From assembly GCA_964627455.1 (NCBI GenBank), contig CAZVKC010000028.1, forward strand, positions 1 through 64,000: a stretch of DNA of 64,000 nucleotides, read 5' to 3'. The DNA comes from F-183 sp964627455 (GTDB lineage Bacteria > Acidobacteriota > Terriglobia > Bryobacterales > Bryobacteraceae). Positions within the stretch are counted from its first letter, which is position 1; each line of letters opens with the position of its first letter. The notes under the pieces were generated by a model that was not told the DNA's origin, searched no databases, and worked only from the letters and a program-made list of their open reading frames with translations. The position numbers were made by a program, and so were the translations under genes. Below, piece by piece: positions 32,992 to 42,289 of this stretch.

Positions 32992-33873
32992 ATGGCGGAG
33001 TTCGCGATACACATCCAGTCCGTGTCGGACCTGGATTGCCTCGACTCCTGGGCCTTGTGGGAACGCAGCGAGAAACTGCGGCCCGCGATCCTGGAACTTG
33101 GCGAACTGCTGGGAGTCCCCGAAGACGAAGAGGATTTCACCCGCATCTATTGGGGAACGGAGTTCTGCGAGAACCTGATCCCCGATGAGCCTCTTGATTT
33201 CGACTATGTCGATCTGCCGTTGACGCTGTTGACTCCTTATGTGAGCGATCGCGGGCTCGAACGGTTGCGGCCGCTGCTGGATGCGCTGCCGGACGAGTCC
33301 GAGGTGGTGTTCAACGATTTCGGCGTGTTGCGCCTGCTGCGGCATTCCTATCCGACACTAGTTCCCGTGCAGGGGAGGCTGCTGTACAAAGCGCTGCGGG
33401 ATCCACGGATCACGACCGAGTATGTGCAGTTGGGCGAGAGTCCGCAATTGCAGGCTTTGCGGGGATCCTCGCTCGAGACGCAGGCGTACTCGGCGTTGCT
33501 GCGAAGATACGACGTGCGGCACGCGGAACAGGATCTGCTGCCGCAGGGCAACAACTTCCAGAGCGAACTCGCGTTGTCTGTGTACGCTCCGTTCGGCGTG
33601 ATATCGACCGCTCGCATCTGCATGGCTGCAGGACTCGGTTATCGCAAGGCGCAGAAGTTCGAGCCGGGCGCTCCGTGCAGGCACGAGTGCCAGACGCATC
33701 TGGTGGAGTATCAGTACACCAACTCACCGTTTGCGAATCGCGATCAGCGTTTCTGGCTCAAGGGACAGACGTACTTTTATTTACACAGCGAAGCAATGAT
33801 CCGCGGACTGGCTGAGATGGCGCCGGCGATCCAGCGAATCGTGTGGCAACCGCGCATTCCGATGCTCGCCTGA
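32992..33873 (+). CDS. peptidase U32/UbiV-like protein with probable 4Fe-4S site
   Basis: A 293-residue protein encoded one base after qhpB with no ribosome binding site of its own, so probably translated by coupling. It resembles the U32 family, especially UbiV. Features are the early strand TRIYWGTEFCENL (Cys59), the central VFNDFGVLRLLRHSYPTL (as in VNDxGxxxL of U32 proteins), and then Cys210, Cys229 and Cys233 with the C-x18-C-x3-C pattern near UbiV's C-x16-C-x3-C. UbiU/UbiV and TrhP hydroxylate substrates without O2. In this operon it could help form CTQ. That role is inference; the family resemblance is by eye. Confidence 0.7.
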   Translation: MAEFAIHIQSVSDLDCLDSWALWERSEKLRPAILELGELLGVPEDEEDFTRIYWGTEFCENLIPDEPLDFDYVDLPLTLLTPYVSDRGLERLRPLLDALPDESEVVFNDFGVLRLLRHSYPTLVPVQGRLLYKALRDPRITTEYVQLGESPQLQALRGSSLETQAYSALLRRYDVRHAEQDLLPQGNNFQSELALSVYAPFGVISTARICMAAGLGYRKAQKFEPGAPCRHECQTHLVEYQYTNSPFANRDQRFWLKGQTYFYLHSEAMIRGLAEMAPAIQRIVWQPRIPMLA

Positions 33874-33895
33874 CACGAGATATATACTCGTTAGC

Positions 33896-34972
33896 GTGAG
33901 CCAAACACCCTTGGATATTGGAATTATCGGACTGGGCCGTATGGGCTTCGTCCATGCGAGCAATATGCTCGAACTGGAGCGGCAGGACGGCGTGTGCCGC
34001 CTTGCCGGGATTGTGGACGGCGACGCGTCGCGGACCAGGCGTTTCGCCGAGCAGACGGGATACACGGGGAAGATTTTCGGATCCGTGGAAGAGTACATCG
34101 ACTCCGAGGTCTGCAAAGCGACGATGATCGTGTCGCCTACGGAACTGCACCGGGCGCATTCGTCGATGCTGGTGAATGCCCGCCATCGGGTGCTGTGCGA
34201 GAAGCCTCTCACGGGTACGCTCGAAGGCGACATCGAGTTTTGCGCGGAACTCGACCGCGATTTTCCGGATGGCGTGATGCTCGCGTTTCAGCGGCGCTTC
34301 GATCCGGCGCTGGCCTACGGGCAGCAGTTGATGGCGCAAGGTCTCATCGGCCGCGTCTTCAAGATTTATTCGGCGCTCGAAGATTCGGGTCCGCCGCCGG
34401 ATGATTACATGAGCGGCGGGATTCTGCCGGATATGTCGATCCACAACGTCGACGAGATTCTGTGGCTGGCTGGTGGTCCGATGCCGGATCGCGCGATGGT
34501 GGTGGGTTCGCTTGTGTACAACCAGCGCATCGCGAAATGCAAAGAGGATTTCGACGACGCGATGCTGTACTTGTGGTTCGGCGAGGACATCGTCGGGCAG
34601 GTGCAGGTGACGCGCAACCACGTCTCGGGCTATCGCGTGGAAACGATCATTTACGGCGAGAAGGGGCAGATTCAGATCGGGCACTTCGAGCAGCGTCCGC
34701 AGGAAATCGTCGTGCAGGCGTTCGGCAAGCGCGGCGCCGCGGAACCGCTGGCGAAGAAGGTGTTCCCGGCGAGCAAGTCGGATCCGGGCGCGCCGGAGTT
34801 CATGGAGCGCTTCGGCGAAGCGTACAAGCAGGAAGTTGCGGTGTTCATCGATTGCGTGCGGCGCGGCGCGAAGTTCCCAACGTCGCATCGCGATGCATTA
34901 CGCGCGCAGCAGGTGATTTCCTGCGGAATGTCAGCGACGTATACCCGGAACTCCGCGGCAAAGGTCGAGTAG
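33896..34972 (+). CDS. Gfo/Idh/MocA-family NAD(P)-dependent oxidoreductase
   Basis: A 358-residue oxidoreductase of the inositol 2-dehydrogenase type. The Rossmann motif is IGIIGLGRMGFVHA near the N-terminus. The catalytic signature CEKPLTGTLEGDIE lies around residue 100, and a His in SIHNVDEILWLAGG follows in the substrate domain. It would oxidise or reduce a cyclic polyol or sugar; the substrate is unknown. GTG 33896 is the start. TATACT lies seven bases upstream, so it probably has its own leaderless transcript although it follows the qhp operon by 22 bases. A terminator follows at 35015. Confidence 0.88.
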   Translation: MSQTPLDIGIIGLGRMGFVHASNMLELERQDGVCRLAGIVDGDASRTRRFAEQTGYTGKIFGSVEEYIDSEVCKATMIVSPTELHRAHSSMLVNARHRVLCEKPLTGTLEGDIEFCAELDRDFPDGVMLAFQRRFDPALAYGQQLMAQGLIGRVFKIYSALEDSGPPPDDYMSGGILPDMSIHNVDEILWLAGGPMPDRAMVVGSLVYNQRIAKCKEDFDDAMLYLWFGEDIVGQVQVTRNHVSGYRVETIIYGEKGQIQIGHFEQRPQEIVVQAFGKRGAAEPLAKKVFPASKSDPGAPEFMERFGEAYKQEVAVFIDCVRRGAKFPTSHRDALRAQQVISCGMSATYTRNSAAKVE

Positions 34973-35014
34973 GCGGCAGGCTTTGGCGCCTCAGGAATCC
35001 CCCAACTGCAATGA

Positions 35015-35051
35015 GAAAGGGCCACCGGACGAACCGGCGGCCCTTTCTTTC
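35015..35051. terminator. bidirectional intrinsic terminator
   Basis: A 14-bp stem with one mismatch (gaaagggccaccgg / ccggcggccctttc, 35015-35028 and 35034-35047) and T-rich flank separates the oxidoreductase gene from the convergent PEP-CTERM gene. Confidence 0.8.
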
Positions 35052-35077
35052 GATCGGATGTGGGGCAGGCTGGAAAG

Positions 35078-35923
35078 CTACCGGCGACGGCGGAGGACAA
35101 CGGCAGCGGCGGCCAAAGCCATTCCGGCAAGTCCGAAGGTCGAAGGCTCGGGAATCGAGGATGGAGCGTCGAGCGTAATGGAACCCGTGCTGAATGTGGC
35201 TCCGAGATTGATCGGGGTGGACCCATTTCTCACCGGACCCGTCAAGCGGTAGATCGATCCCGCAATCGGTCCGGTCGTTGTGCCCGCGTAGGCAAACCTT
35301 CCATTGAAGTTGAGCTTCAGAGGCAGAATGCCGGACAAAGGCGTTGTGATGTGCAGGGCGGATGCAATAACCGGGTCCAGAGTGGCGAAGTCGATCGCTC
35401 GCTCGAATGTGAACGATCCGGTGACGAGACGGCCCTGGAAGTTCGCAGTGGTCTGGCTCGTCGCCCGGCAACCCGAAATATTTGTTGAGCTGGCGCAGGT
35501 GACCGCGACACCGGGCTGAAAACTAATCTTGGCTGGGACAGGAGTAGCGTCACCCAGGAGGGTAGATGCTCCATTGAAAACTCCCAGATTCGCGATAGCG
35601 GGTGCGTTGTAGGTCACGTCAAAGGCACCGGTGCTGGTATTGACCGTTAATGGGTTGGGCGTCTGACGGGCGCCTGTTGTCGCGCTCATGAACGAGCCGA
35701 CCGGCAGAACATAGCTGGCGATCACGTTGGCCAACTGGCAGTTGATGTCGCTAGTCGTACACACAGAAGTGACGCCAACGTTCTGCACTCGCACGAAATC
35801 CGAGGCTCCATTCAAGTAGAGGTTCCCGGTCAAGGTTCCTCCGGCGCCGAACTCCAACGATACCGTTTCCGCATAGATCGAGGCGGAAGCAAGAAGCAGC
35901 AGAACAGCGACTCTATTTTTCAT
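35078..35923 (-). CDS. PEP-CTERM sorting-signal protein
   Basis: A 281-residue exported protein. It has a signal peptide (MKNRVAVLLLLASASIYA) and a classic PEP-CTERM tail: SIPEPSTFGLAGMALAAAA, then a hydrophobic run and RRRR at the C-terminus. The body is beta-rich with Thr, Ser, Asn and Gly and four Cys. Such proteins are cleaved and anchored by exosortase during export with exopolysaccharide; no exosortase gene is in this window. ATG 35923 is chosen over the upstream 35953 because ggaggag lies eight bases before it. Confidence 0.9.
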   Translation of the reverse strand: MKNRVAVLLLLASASIYAETVSLEFGAGGTLTGNLYLNGASDFVRVQNVGVTSVCTTSDINCQLANVIASYVLPVGSFMSATTGARQTPNPLTVNTSTGAFDVTYNAPAIANLGVFNGASTLLGDATPVPAKISFQPGVAVTCASSTNISGCRATSQTTANFQGRLVTGSFTFERAIDFATLDPVIASALHITTPLSGILPLKLNFNGRFAYAGTTTGPIAGSIYRLTGPVRNGSTPINLGATFSTGSITLDAPSSIPEPSTFGLAGMALAAAAVVLRRRR

Positions 35924-35972
35924 GAGGGTCTCCTCCAGCAGTGTGTTCTTCAATCAACGCCAGACAGCGCGT

Positions 35973-36004
35973 TGTCATGACACACTTACTATCTTTAGAT
36001 AGTA
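35973..36004. promoter_or_regulatory. two palindromes upstream of the PEP-CTERM gene
   Basis: The 10-base palindrome tgtcatgaca (35973-35982) and the inverted repeat tactatc-ttta-gatagta (35987-36004) sit 50-81 bases upstream of the gene's ATG on the minus strand. They could be operator sites; no known regulator consensus is recognised. Confidence 0.4.
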
Positions 36005-36149
36005 TCCGACTATCACGAGGGAGGCAAATCAAAAATCACCTGAGAGGTTCTAAGGTGATCGCGAGATCCGGTAAATGATAGGCCTGAAACACAAAACCGG
36101 GGCCCATGATGGGGGTCCCGGTCGAGGCGAACGATGAAGTTGAGGGTTT

Positions 36150-38270
<2,121 letters not shown>

Positions 38271-38277
38271 TCTCAAG

Positions 38278-38310
38278 TTCCTTTCGCGAAAGGAAGGGCA
38301 TCGCCTTCCT
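38278..38310 (-). promoter_or_regulatory. alternative hairpins over the pnp ribosome binding site
   Basis: The perfect 18-base palindrome TTCCTTTCGCGAAAGGAA (38278-38295) folds so that AAAGGAA, the pnp ribosome binding site, is paired. A competing stem pairs AGGAAG (38305-38310) with CTTCCT (38291-38296), using the same strand and freeing the ribosome binding site. This is a plausible translational switch for autoregulation. Confidence 0.55.
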
Positions 38311-38349
38311 GACGGATAGCGATCACGGTATGAGAATGGAGATGTAGAA

Positions 38350-38374
38350 ACAGCCTCCTGCACAAGGAGGCTGT
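38350..38374 (-). terminator. rpsO-pnp intergenic hairpin
   Basis: A perfect 9-bp stem (acagcctcc / ggaggctgt) lies just after rpsO, with a weak TTCTAC tail. It probably causes partial termination or protects the rpsO 3' end, with readthrough into pnp. Confidence 0.55.
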
Positions 38375-38404
38375 CGTCGTCGCGAGGTCGCTTACAACAA
38401 GCGG

Positions 38405-38674
38405 CTAGCGGCGGATGCCCAGGCTGGTGATCAGGGCCTTGTAGCGTTCCGGACTATTGCTCTTCAAGTAGTCCAGGAGCCGACGACGGCGGGCCACCAT
38501 GGTCAAGAGGCCGCGCCGGGAGTGGTGATCCTTGGCGTGGGTCTTGAAATGCTCGGTGAGTTCCGCAATACGCTGGCTGAGCAACGCTACCTGGACCTCT
38601 GGCGAGCCGGTGTCGGTCTTGTGAGTGCGATACTTCGTAATCGTCTTGGATTTAGCTTCGGCCGCCAGTGCCAT
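38405..38674 (-). CDS. rpsO: 30S ribosomal protein S15
   Basis: An 89-residue ribosomal protein that binds 16S rRNA in the platform. The full S15 signature is visible: THKTDTGSPEVQVALLSQRI, LTEHFKTHAKDHHSRRGLL and RRRRLLDYLKSNSPERY, ending LITSLGIRR. The length is standard. The ATG at 38674 follows a gaggag sequence. It is upstream of pnp, the widespread rpsO-pnp arrangement. Confidence 0.98.
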   Translation of the reverse strand: MALAAEAKSKTITKYRTHKTDTGSPEVQVALLSQRIAELTEHFKTHAKDHHSRRGLLTMVARRRRLLDYLKSNSPERYKALITSLGIRR

Positions 38675-38834
38675 TGGAACTACAATACTCCTCGTCTTGA
38701 TACCTTAATCTTTGTCTTCCACAGGATAGCAGGGGCAGTCCCCGCAGCGCAACTAAGAAATGCACAGGGCGTGCGATACGGTGCGCGCAGGGTGCTGACA
38801 GGTGAAAATTCTGCCGATCCACTACCGAAGACGT

Positions 38835-39284
38835 ATGGTGTGGAATCAACAGGATAACACGAAGCGGCGCTGGATTTGGCAGATTCTGGGGATTTTTTCG
38901 ATCAGCCTGTTCCTGGCGACCCAACTGGGCCCGGCGCTAGTCGATGCCTCATTCCTGGTCCCGATGTCGTGCCTGTCGATCCTGCTGGTGGGTCCGCTGG
39001 TGGTCCAAACACGCAGGCCGCTCGTCGCGATTCCGGCCGCGGTCGGGCTGGTCGCGGCGTCGATCGGTATCAGCCTGGCTCTGACCGGGGCGGGGATCCC
39101 TTCGGGTATGGCGATCGCGAAAGCCGGCGGATACAGCTTGGTCGCGACCTCGATTACGGGCGGGGCAGCGTGGTGGATGCTGCAACGACTGAGTGCTGTA
39201 AAGGTGATCTGGATCCTGCGGGGCGCCATGCTGGGACTGTATCTCCTGTACCGTTTCCGTCCTGAACTCTTCTTTGTCGATTGA
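38835..39284 (+). CDS. four-helix membrane protein of unknown function
   Basis: A 149-residue protein with a short basic N-terminus (NQQDNTKRRW) and about four membrane helices (IWQILGIFSISLFLATQLG; FLVPMSCLSILLVGPLVV; LVAIPAAVGLVAASIGIS; and a C-terminal helix ending YRFRPELFFVD). No family is recognised. The frame is also open upstream to GTG 38802; neither start has a clear ribosome binding site. Hydrophobicity and frame length argue for a real gene. A long minus-strand ORF covers the same stretch but looks like a shadow. Confidence 0.6.
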   Translation: MVWNQQDNTKRRWIWQILGIFSISLFLATQLGPALVDASFLVPMSCLSILLVGPLVVQTRRPLVAIPAAVGLVAASIGISLALTGAGIPSGMAIAKAGGYSLVATSITGGAAWWMLQRLSAVKVIWILRGAMLGLYLLYRFRPELFFVD

Positions 39285-39326
39285 CTTTGCATCTTTTCTA
39301 CCCTATTCTCTATCTAAATAGGGACC

Positions 39327-40708
39327 ATGACGAAAGCTGCTCTGCTCCTGCTCTTGCCTCTGAGCGCCCAAATGATTGCTGCGGCGGAACTTCCGACCTC
39401 CGGACTGTGGGACGCCTCGGTGGTCGTCAATGATGTCGAGATCCCGTTCCGCATGGAGATCGTGACCAAGCCCGCTCCGGCTGGCGCGTTTTTCAACGGA
39501 GACTTGATGGTCCGGTCGACTGCGGGGGAACTGCAGGCGGACGGGACGCTGGTGCTGCGGTTCGAACACTATGCATCGAAGCTGATCGCCAAATGGAATG
39601 GGGAGCGCTGGACCGGCACTTATGGACGGCAGGGTCGCACGCCGTATGCGTTCCAGGCGAGGAAGTTCGCGGCGGCGGAACTGACTGGCGAAGAGAAGAT
39701 CCCGAACATCGCGGGACTGTGGGACATCCCGGTGAAGAGCGCGAAAGGTGAAAGCGCCTGGCGGTTCATCGTGCGGCAGTCGGGNNNNNNNNNNNNNNNN
39801 NNNNNNNNNNNNNNNNNNNNNNNNNNNNNNNNNNNNNNNNNNNNNNNNNNNNNNNNNNNNNNNNNNNNNNNNNNNNNNNNNNNNCGGTGAAGAGCGCGAA
39901 AGGTGAAAGCGCCTGGCGGTTCATCGTGCGGCAGTCGGGTCCTGAAGTGACAGGCACCATTCTTCGCGTGGATGGCGACACCGGCGCGTTGAGCGGCAAG
40001 TTCCAGAACGGCAAGTTCGTGCTGAGCCACTTTTCGGGCGCGCGGCCTGCTTTGGTGGAAGTGACGCCGAACGCGGACGGCACAATCGAGGTGGTCCAGA
40101 ACAGGAAGTCGAAGTATCTGGCGCTCCGGTCGAGCGAGGCGCGGCTGAAGGGATTGCCGGAACCGACGGATCCGTCGCGGCACACGAGCGTCAAGGATCC
40201 CACGGAAGCGTTTCGCTTCTCGGCGCCGGATCTCAACGGCAAACTGGTGACGGAAGCGGATCCGCGATTTGTGGGAAAGGTCGTGCTGTTGAGCCTGGGC
40301 GGCAGCTGGTGCCCGAACTGCCACGACGAAGCGCCGTTCCTGGTGGAACTCGACAAGGAATACAGCACCCGCGGACTCGAGGTCGTGAATCTGTCGTTTG
40401 AAGAAGCGGAGCAGTTGCAGGATCCCGTGCGGTTGCGAGCGTTCATCAAACAATATGGCATCCGCCACACGGTGCTTCTGGGCGGGGAACCGGAACAGGT
40501 CCGCGAACGGCTGCCGCAGGCGGTGAACCTCAACACCTGGCCCGCGACCTTCTTCATCGGACGCGACGGGCGCGTGCGCAGCGTGCATGCGGGATTCGCG
40601 AGTCCTGCAACCGGTGAAGAGCACCTGCGACTGAAGGCCGAGGTGCGTGCGAAAATCGAAAAACTGTTGAGCGAGACGAATCTGCAGACTGTTTCGTCTC
40701 TTCAGTAA
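39327..40708 (+). CDS. TlpA-like thioredoxin-fold protein (interrupted by an assembly gap)
   Basis: An exported thiol-disulfide oxidoreductase of the AhpC/TSA-TlpA type. A signal peptide (MTKAALLLLLPLSAQMIAAA) precedes a beta-rich N-terminal domain of about 200 residues. The thioredoxin domain follows, with GGSWCPNCHDEAPFLVEL (CPNC redox motif) and cis-Pro in NTWPATFFIG. The gene looks split because 100 N bases and a 55-base duplicated flank were inserted. Removing 155 bases restores a single 408-residue frame. It heads a cluster with DsbA-like, MauE-like, Rieske and cytochrome b genes, which suggests a role in reducing or assembling cytochromes. Confidence 0.85.
39730..39939. other. scaffold gap with duplicated 55-base flanks
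   Basis: N bases occupy 39785-39884 (exactly 100). The 55 bases at 39730-39784 are identical to those at 39885-39939. It has the same form as the gap at 10429 and is an assembly artefact. Confidence 0.95.
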
Positions 40709-40721
40709 CCGACAACAAACG

Positions 40722-41321
40722 ATGAACTCCCCAATTGGACGCCGGGCGCTACTGTCGCTGCTCGGGTTGCCCGCGTCCTCTTATCTCTTCGCGCAAGGCA
40801 AAGTCGAAGGCGTGACCGGCACGCGGATTCGCGTCGAGGTCTTCAGCGACTTTCAATGTCCCGGCTGCAAGCAGTTGCACGAGGGTACGCTGCAGGCGTT
40901 CCGCAACGACTACGTGTCTTCTGGCAAGGTGCAACTGGTGCATCGCGAATTCCCGCTGCCGGGGCATGCGTTCGCGAAGCAGGCCGCGTGTCTGGCGTGC
41001 GCGGCGGAAAAGCTGGGGCAGTATCGCAAGGTGAGCGACGCGCTGTTTCGTGATCAGCCCATTTGGGCAGCGAATGGCAAACTCGACGAGACGCTGGCAA
41101 AGGTGCTGAGCCCGGCGGAGCTGGCGAAGCTCAAAACACTGGCCAAGGATCCCAAAGTGATCGCCGAGGTGGAAGCCGATGTTTCTCTTGGCATGAAGGC
41201 GCCGATCATGCAGACGCCGACGATGCTCGTCACCTACAAGGGCAAGACGCAGCCGATTACCGGAGCAGTCAGCTATCCGATCTTCCGCCGCTATATCGAC
41301 ATGCTGCTGGCGACGCCGTAA
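40722..41321 (+). CDS. DsbA-like disulfide oxidoreductase
   Basis: A 199-residue exported thioredoxin-fold protein of the Thioredoxin_4/DsbA type. The N-terminus (GRRALLSLLGLPASSYLFA) looks like a Tat or Sec signal. The redox motif is CPGC (Cys46-Cys49 in FSDFQCPGCKQLH), with a helical insertion (CLACAAEKLGQYRKVSDALF) and cis-Pro in MQTPTMLV. A second Cys pair in CLACA is notable. It would introduce or isomerise disulfides in periplasmic proteins; the Rieske protein encoded downstream needs one. The next gene starts in its stop codon (TAATG). Confidence 0.88.
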   Translation: MNSPIGRRALLSLLGLPASSYLFAQGKVEGVTGTRIRVEVFSDFQCPGCKQLHEGTLQAFRNDYVSSGKVQLVHREFPLPGHAFAKQAACLACAAEKLGQYRKVSDALFRDQPIWAANGKLDETLAKVLSPAELAKLKTLAKDPKVIAEVEADVSLGMKAPIMQTPTMLVTYKGKTQPITGAVSYPIFRRYIDMLLATP

Positions 41322-41734
41322 TGCGGGGCGTTCTCGTTTGGGCCTTGCGGATCCTGCTGGCTGCGGTATTCCTCTTCGCGGCCTACAGCAAACTGAAACA
41401 GTCGTACCTGGTGTTCGCGATGAGCATCGATTCCTACCAGTTGCTGCCGGAATGGGCGGTGCTTACGGTGGCGCGAACGCTGCCAGGCTTGGAACTCGGA
41501 ATCGGCCTGGGACTCCTGGCAGGATGGCGGCTGCGGATCTTCGCGATTGCCGCTGCGGGCCTGCTCGTAACCTTCTTCGCGATCCTCCTGTTCAGCTATG
41601 GCAAGGGAATGACGATCGACTGCGGCTGCTTCGGCGTCGGAGAGGCTCTGACCTGGAAAACGCTGGTGCGCGATGGAGCGCTCGTTGCGTCGGCCCTGGT
41701 TTTGGCGCGCATCTCTCCGGGAACAGCAGGTTGA
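41321..41734 (+). CDS. MauE/DoxX-family membrane protein
   Basis: A 137-residue four-helix membrane protein. The first helix (VWALRILLAAVFLFAAYSK) and the conserved loop GKGMTIDCGCFG with TWKTLVRDGALV match the MauE/DoxX group. MauE is needed for methylamine dehydrogenase maturation, where it is thought to work with a thioredoxin-like protein. Here it overlaps the DsbA-like gene by one base. The Cys-Gly-Cys in the periplasmic-side loop could pass electrons or disulfides, perhaps in place of DsbB. That role is inferred. No methylamine dehydrogenase genes are present. Confidence 0.82.
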   Translation: MRGVLVWALRILLAAVFLFAAYSKLKQSYLVFAMSIDSYQLLPEWAVLTVARTLPGLELGIGLGLLAGWRLRIFAIAAAGLLVTFFAILLFSYGKGMTIDCGCFGVGEALTWKTLVRDGALVASALVLARISPGTAG

Positions 41735-41810
41735 CTTGTTCCTCCCGCAGTCAGATACTGTCTCATAACGTATTGCCCGGCTCGCTCTGCTTCAGGAGGA
41801 AAAATCCAAA

Positions 41811-42284
41811 ATGGCGACAACACGCCGTAGCTTCACAGAAGCGTCTATCCATATTCTGGGTGGACTCATCACCGCAGTCATCGCAGGACTCGGTGGGACC
41901 TACTTGCTCACTCCCGCCCAAAAACGCCGCGCCGCCGCGTGGGTGGAAGCAGCCGATGCTTCCCGGCTCAAGGCCGGCGAGGCCGAAGAAGTCGTGTTCG
42001 AACGGACGCGCGTCGATGGATGGCGCGTATCCAAAGAGAAGACCAGCGCGTGGATCGTCAAGAAGTCCGAACAGGAAGTGATCGCCTTCGCGCCGAGTTG
42101 CACGCATCTCGGTTGCGCCTTCCGTTACGATGCGGCGCAGAAGAATTTCATCTGCCCGTGCCATGTGTCGGCATTCTCGCTTGATGGCAAAGTGCTGTCG
42201 GGTCCCGCGCCGCGCGCGCTCGACCGTTATGACATCAAGGTCGAAAACGGCCGCGTTCTGTTGGGTGACGTCAAAAAGGCCTAG
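41811..42284 (+). CDS. qcrA: Rieske iron-sulfur protein of a bc-type complex
   Basis: A 157-residue membrane-anchored 2Fe-2S protein. The N-terminus TTRRSFTEASIHILGGLITA is a twin-arginine-type uncleaved anchor. The cluster motifs are CTHLGC and CPCHVSAFS, giving two Cys and two His ligands plus the disulfide-forming cysteines. It transfers electrons from quinol to cytochrome c. A strong aggagg ribosome binding site precedes ATG 41811, and the cytochrome b gene follows after five bases. Confidence 0.92.
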   Translation: MATTRRSFTEASIHILGGLITAVIAGLGGTYLLTPAQKRRAAAWVEAADASRLKAGEAEEVVFERTRVDGWRVSKEKTSAWIVKKSEQEVIAFAPSCTHLGCAFRYDAAQKNFICPCHVSAFSLDGKVLSGPAPRALDRYDIKVENGRVLLGDVKKA

Positions 42285-42289
42285 TCCCT

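Noticed and set aside
39327..40708. TlpA-like gene as two separate genes
   Set aside because: It has the same scaffold artefact; the two halves join in frame once the 155 bases are removed.
41321..41734. MauE-like gene as evidence of methylamine dehydrogenase
   Set aside because: No mauA, mauB or mauG-like genes are nearby. MauE/DoxX proteins occur in other thiol-redox contexts, and the neighbours are bc-complex genes.
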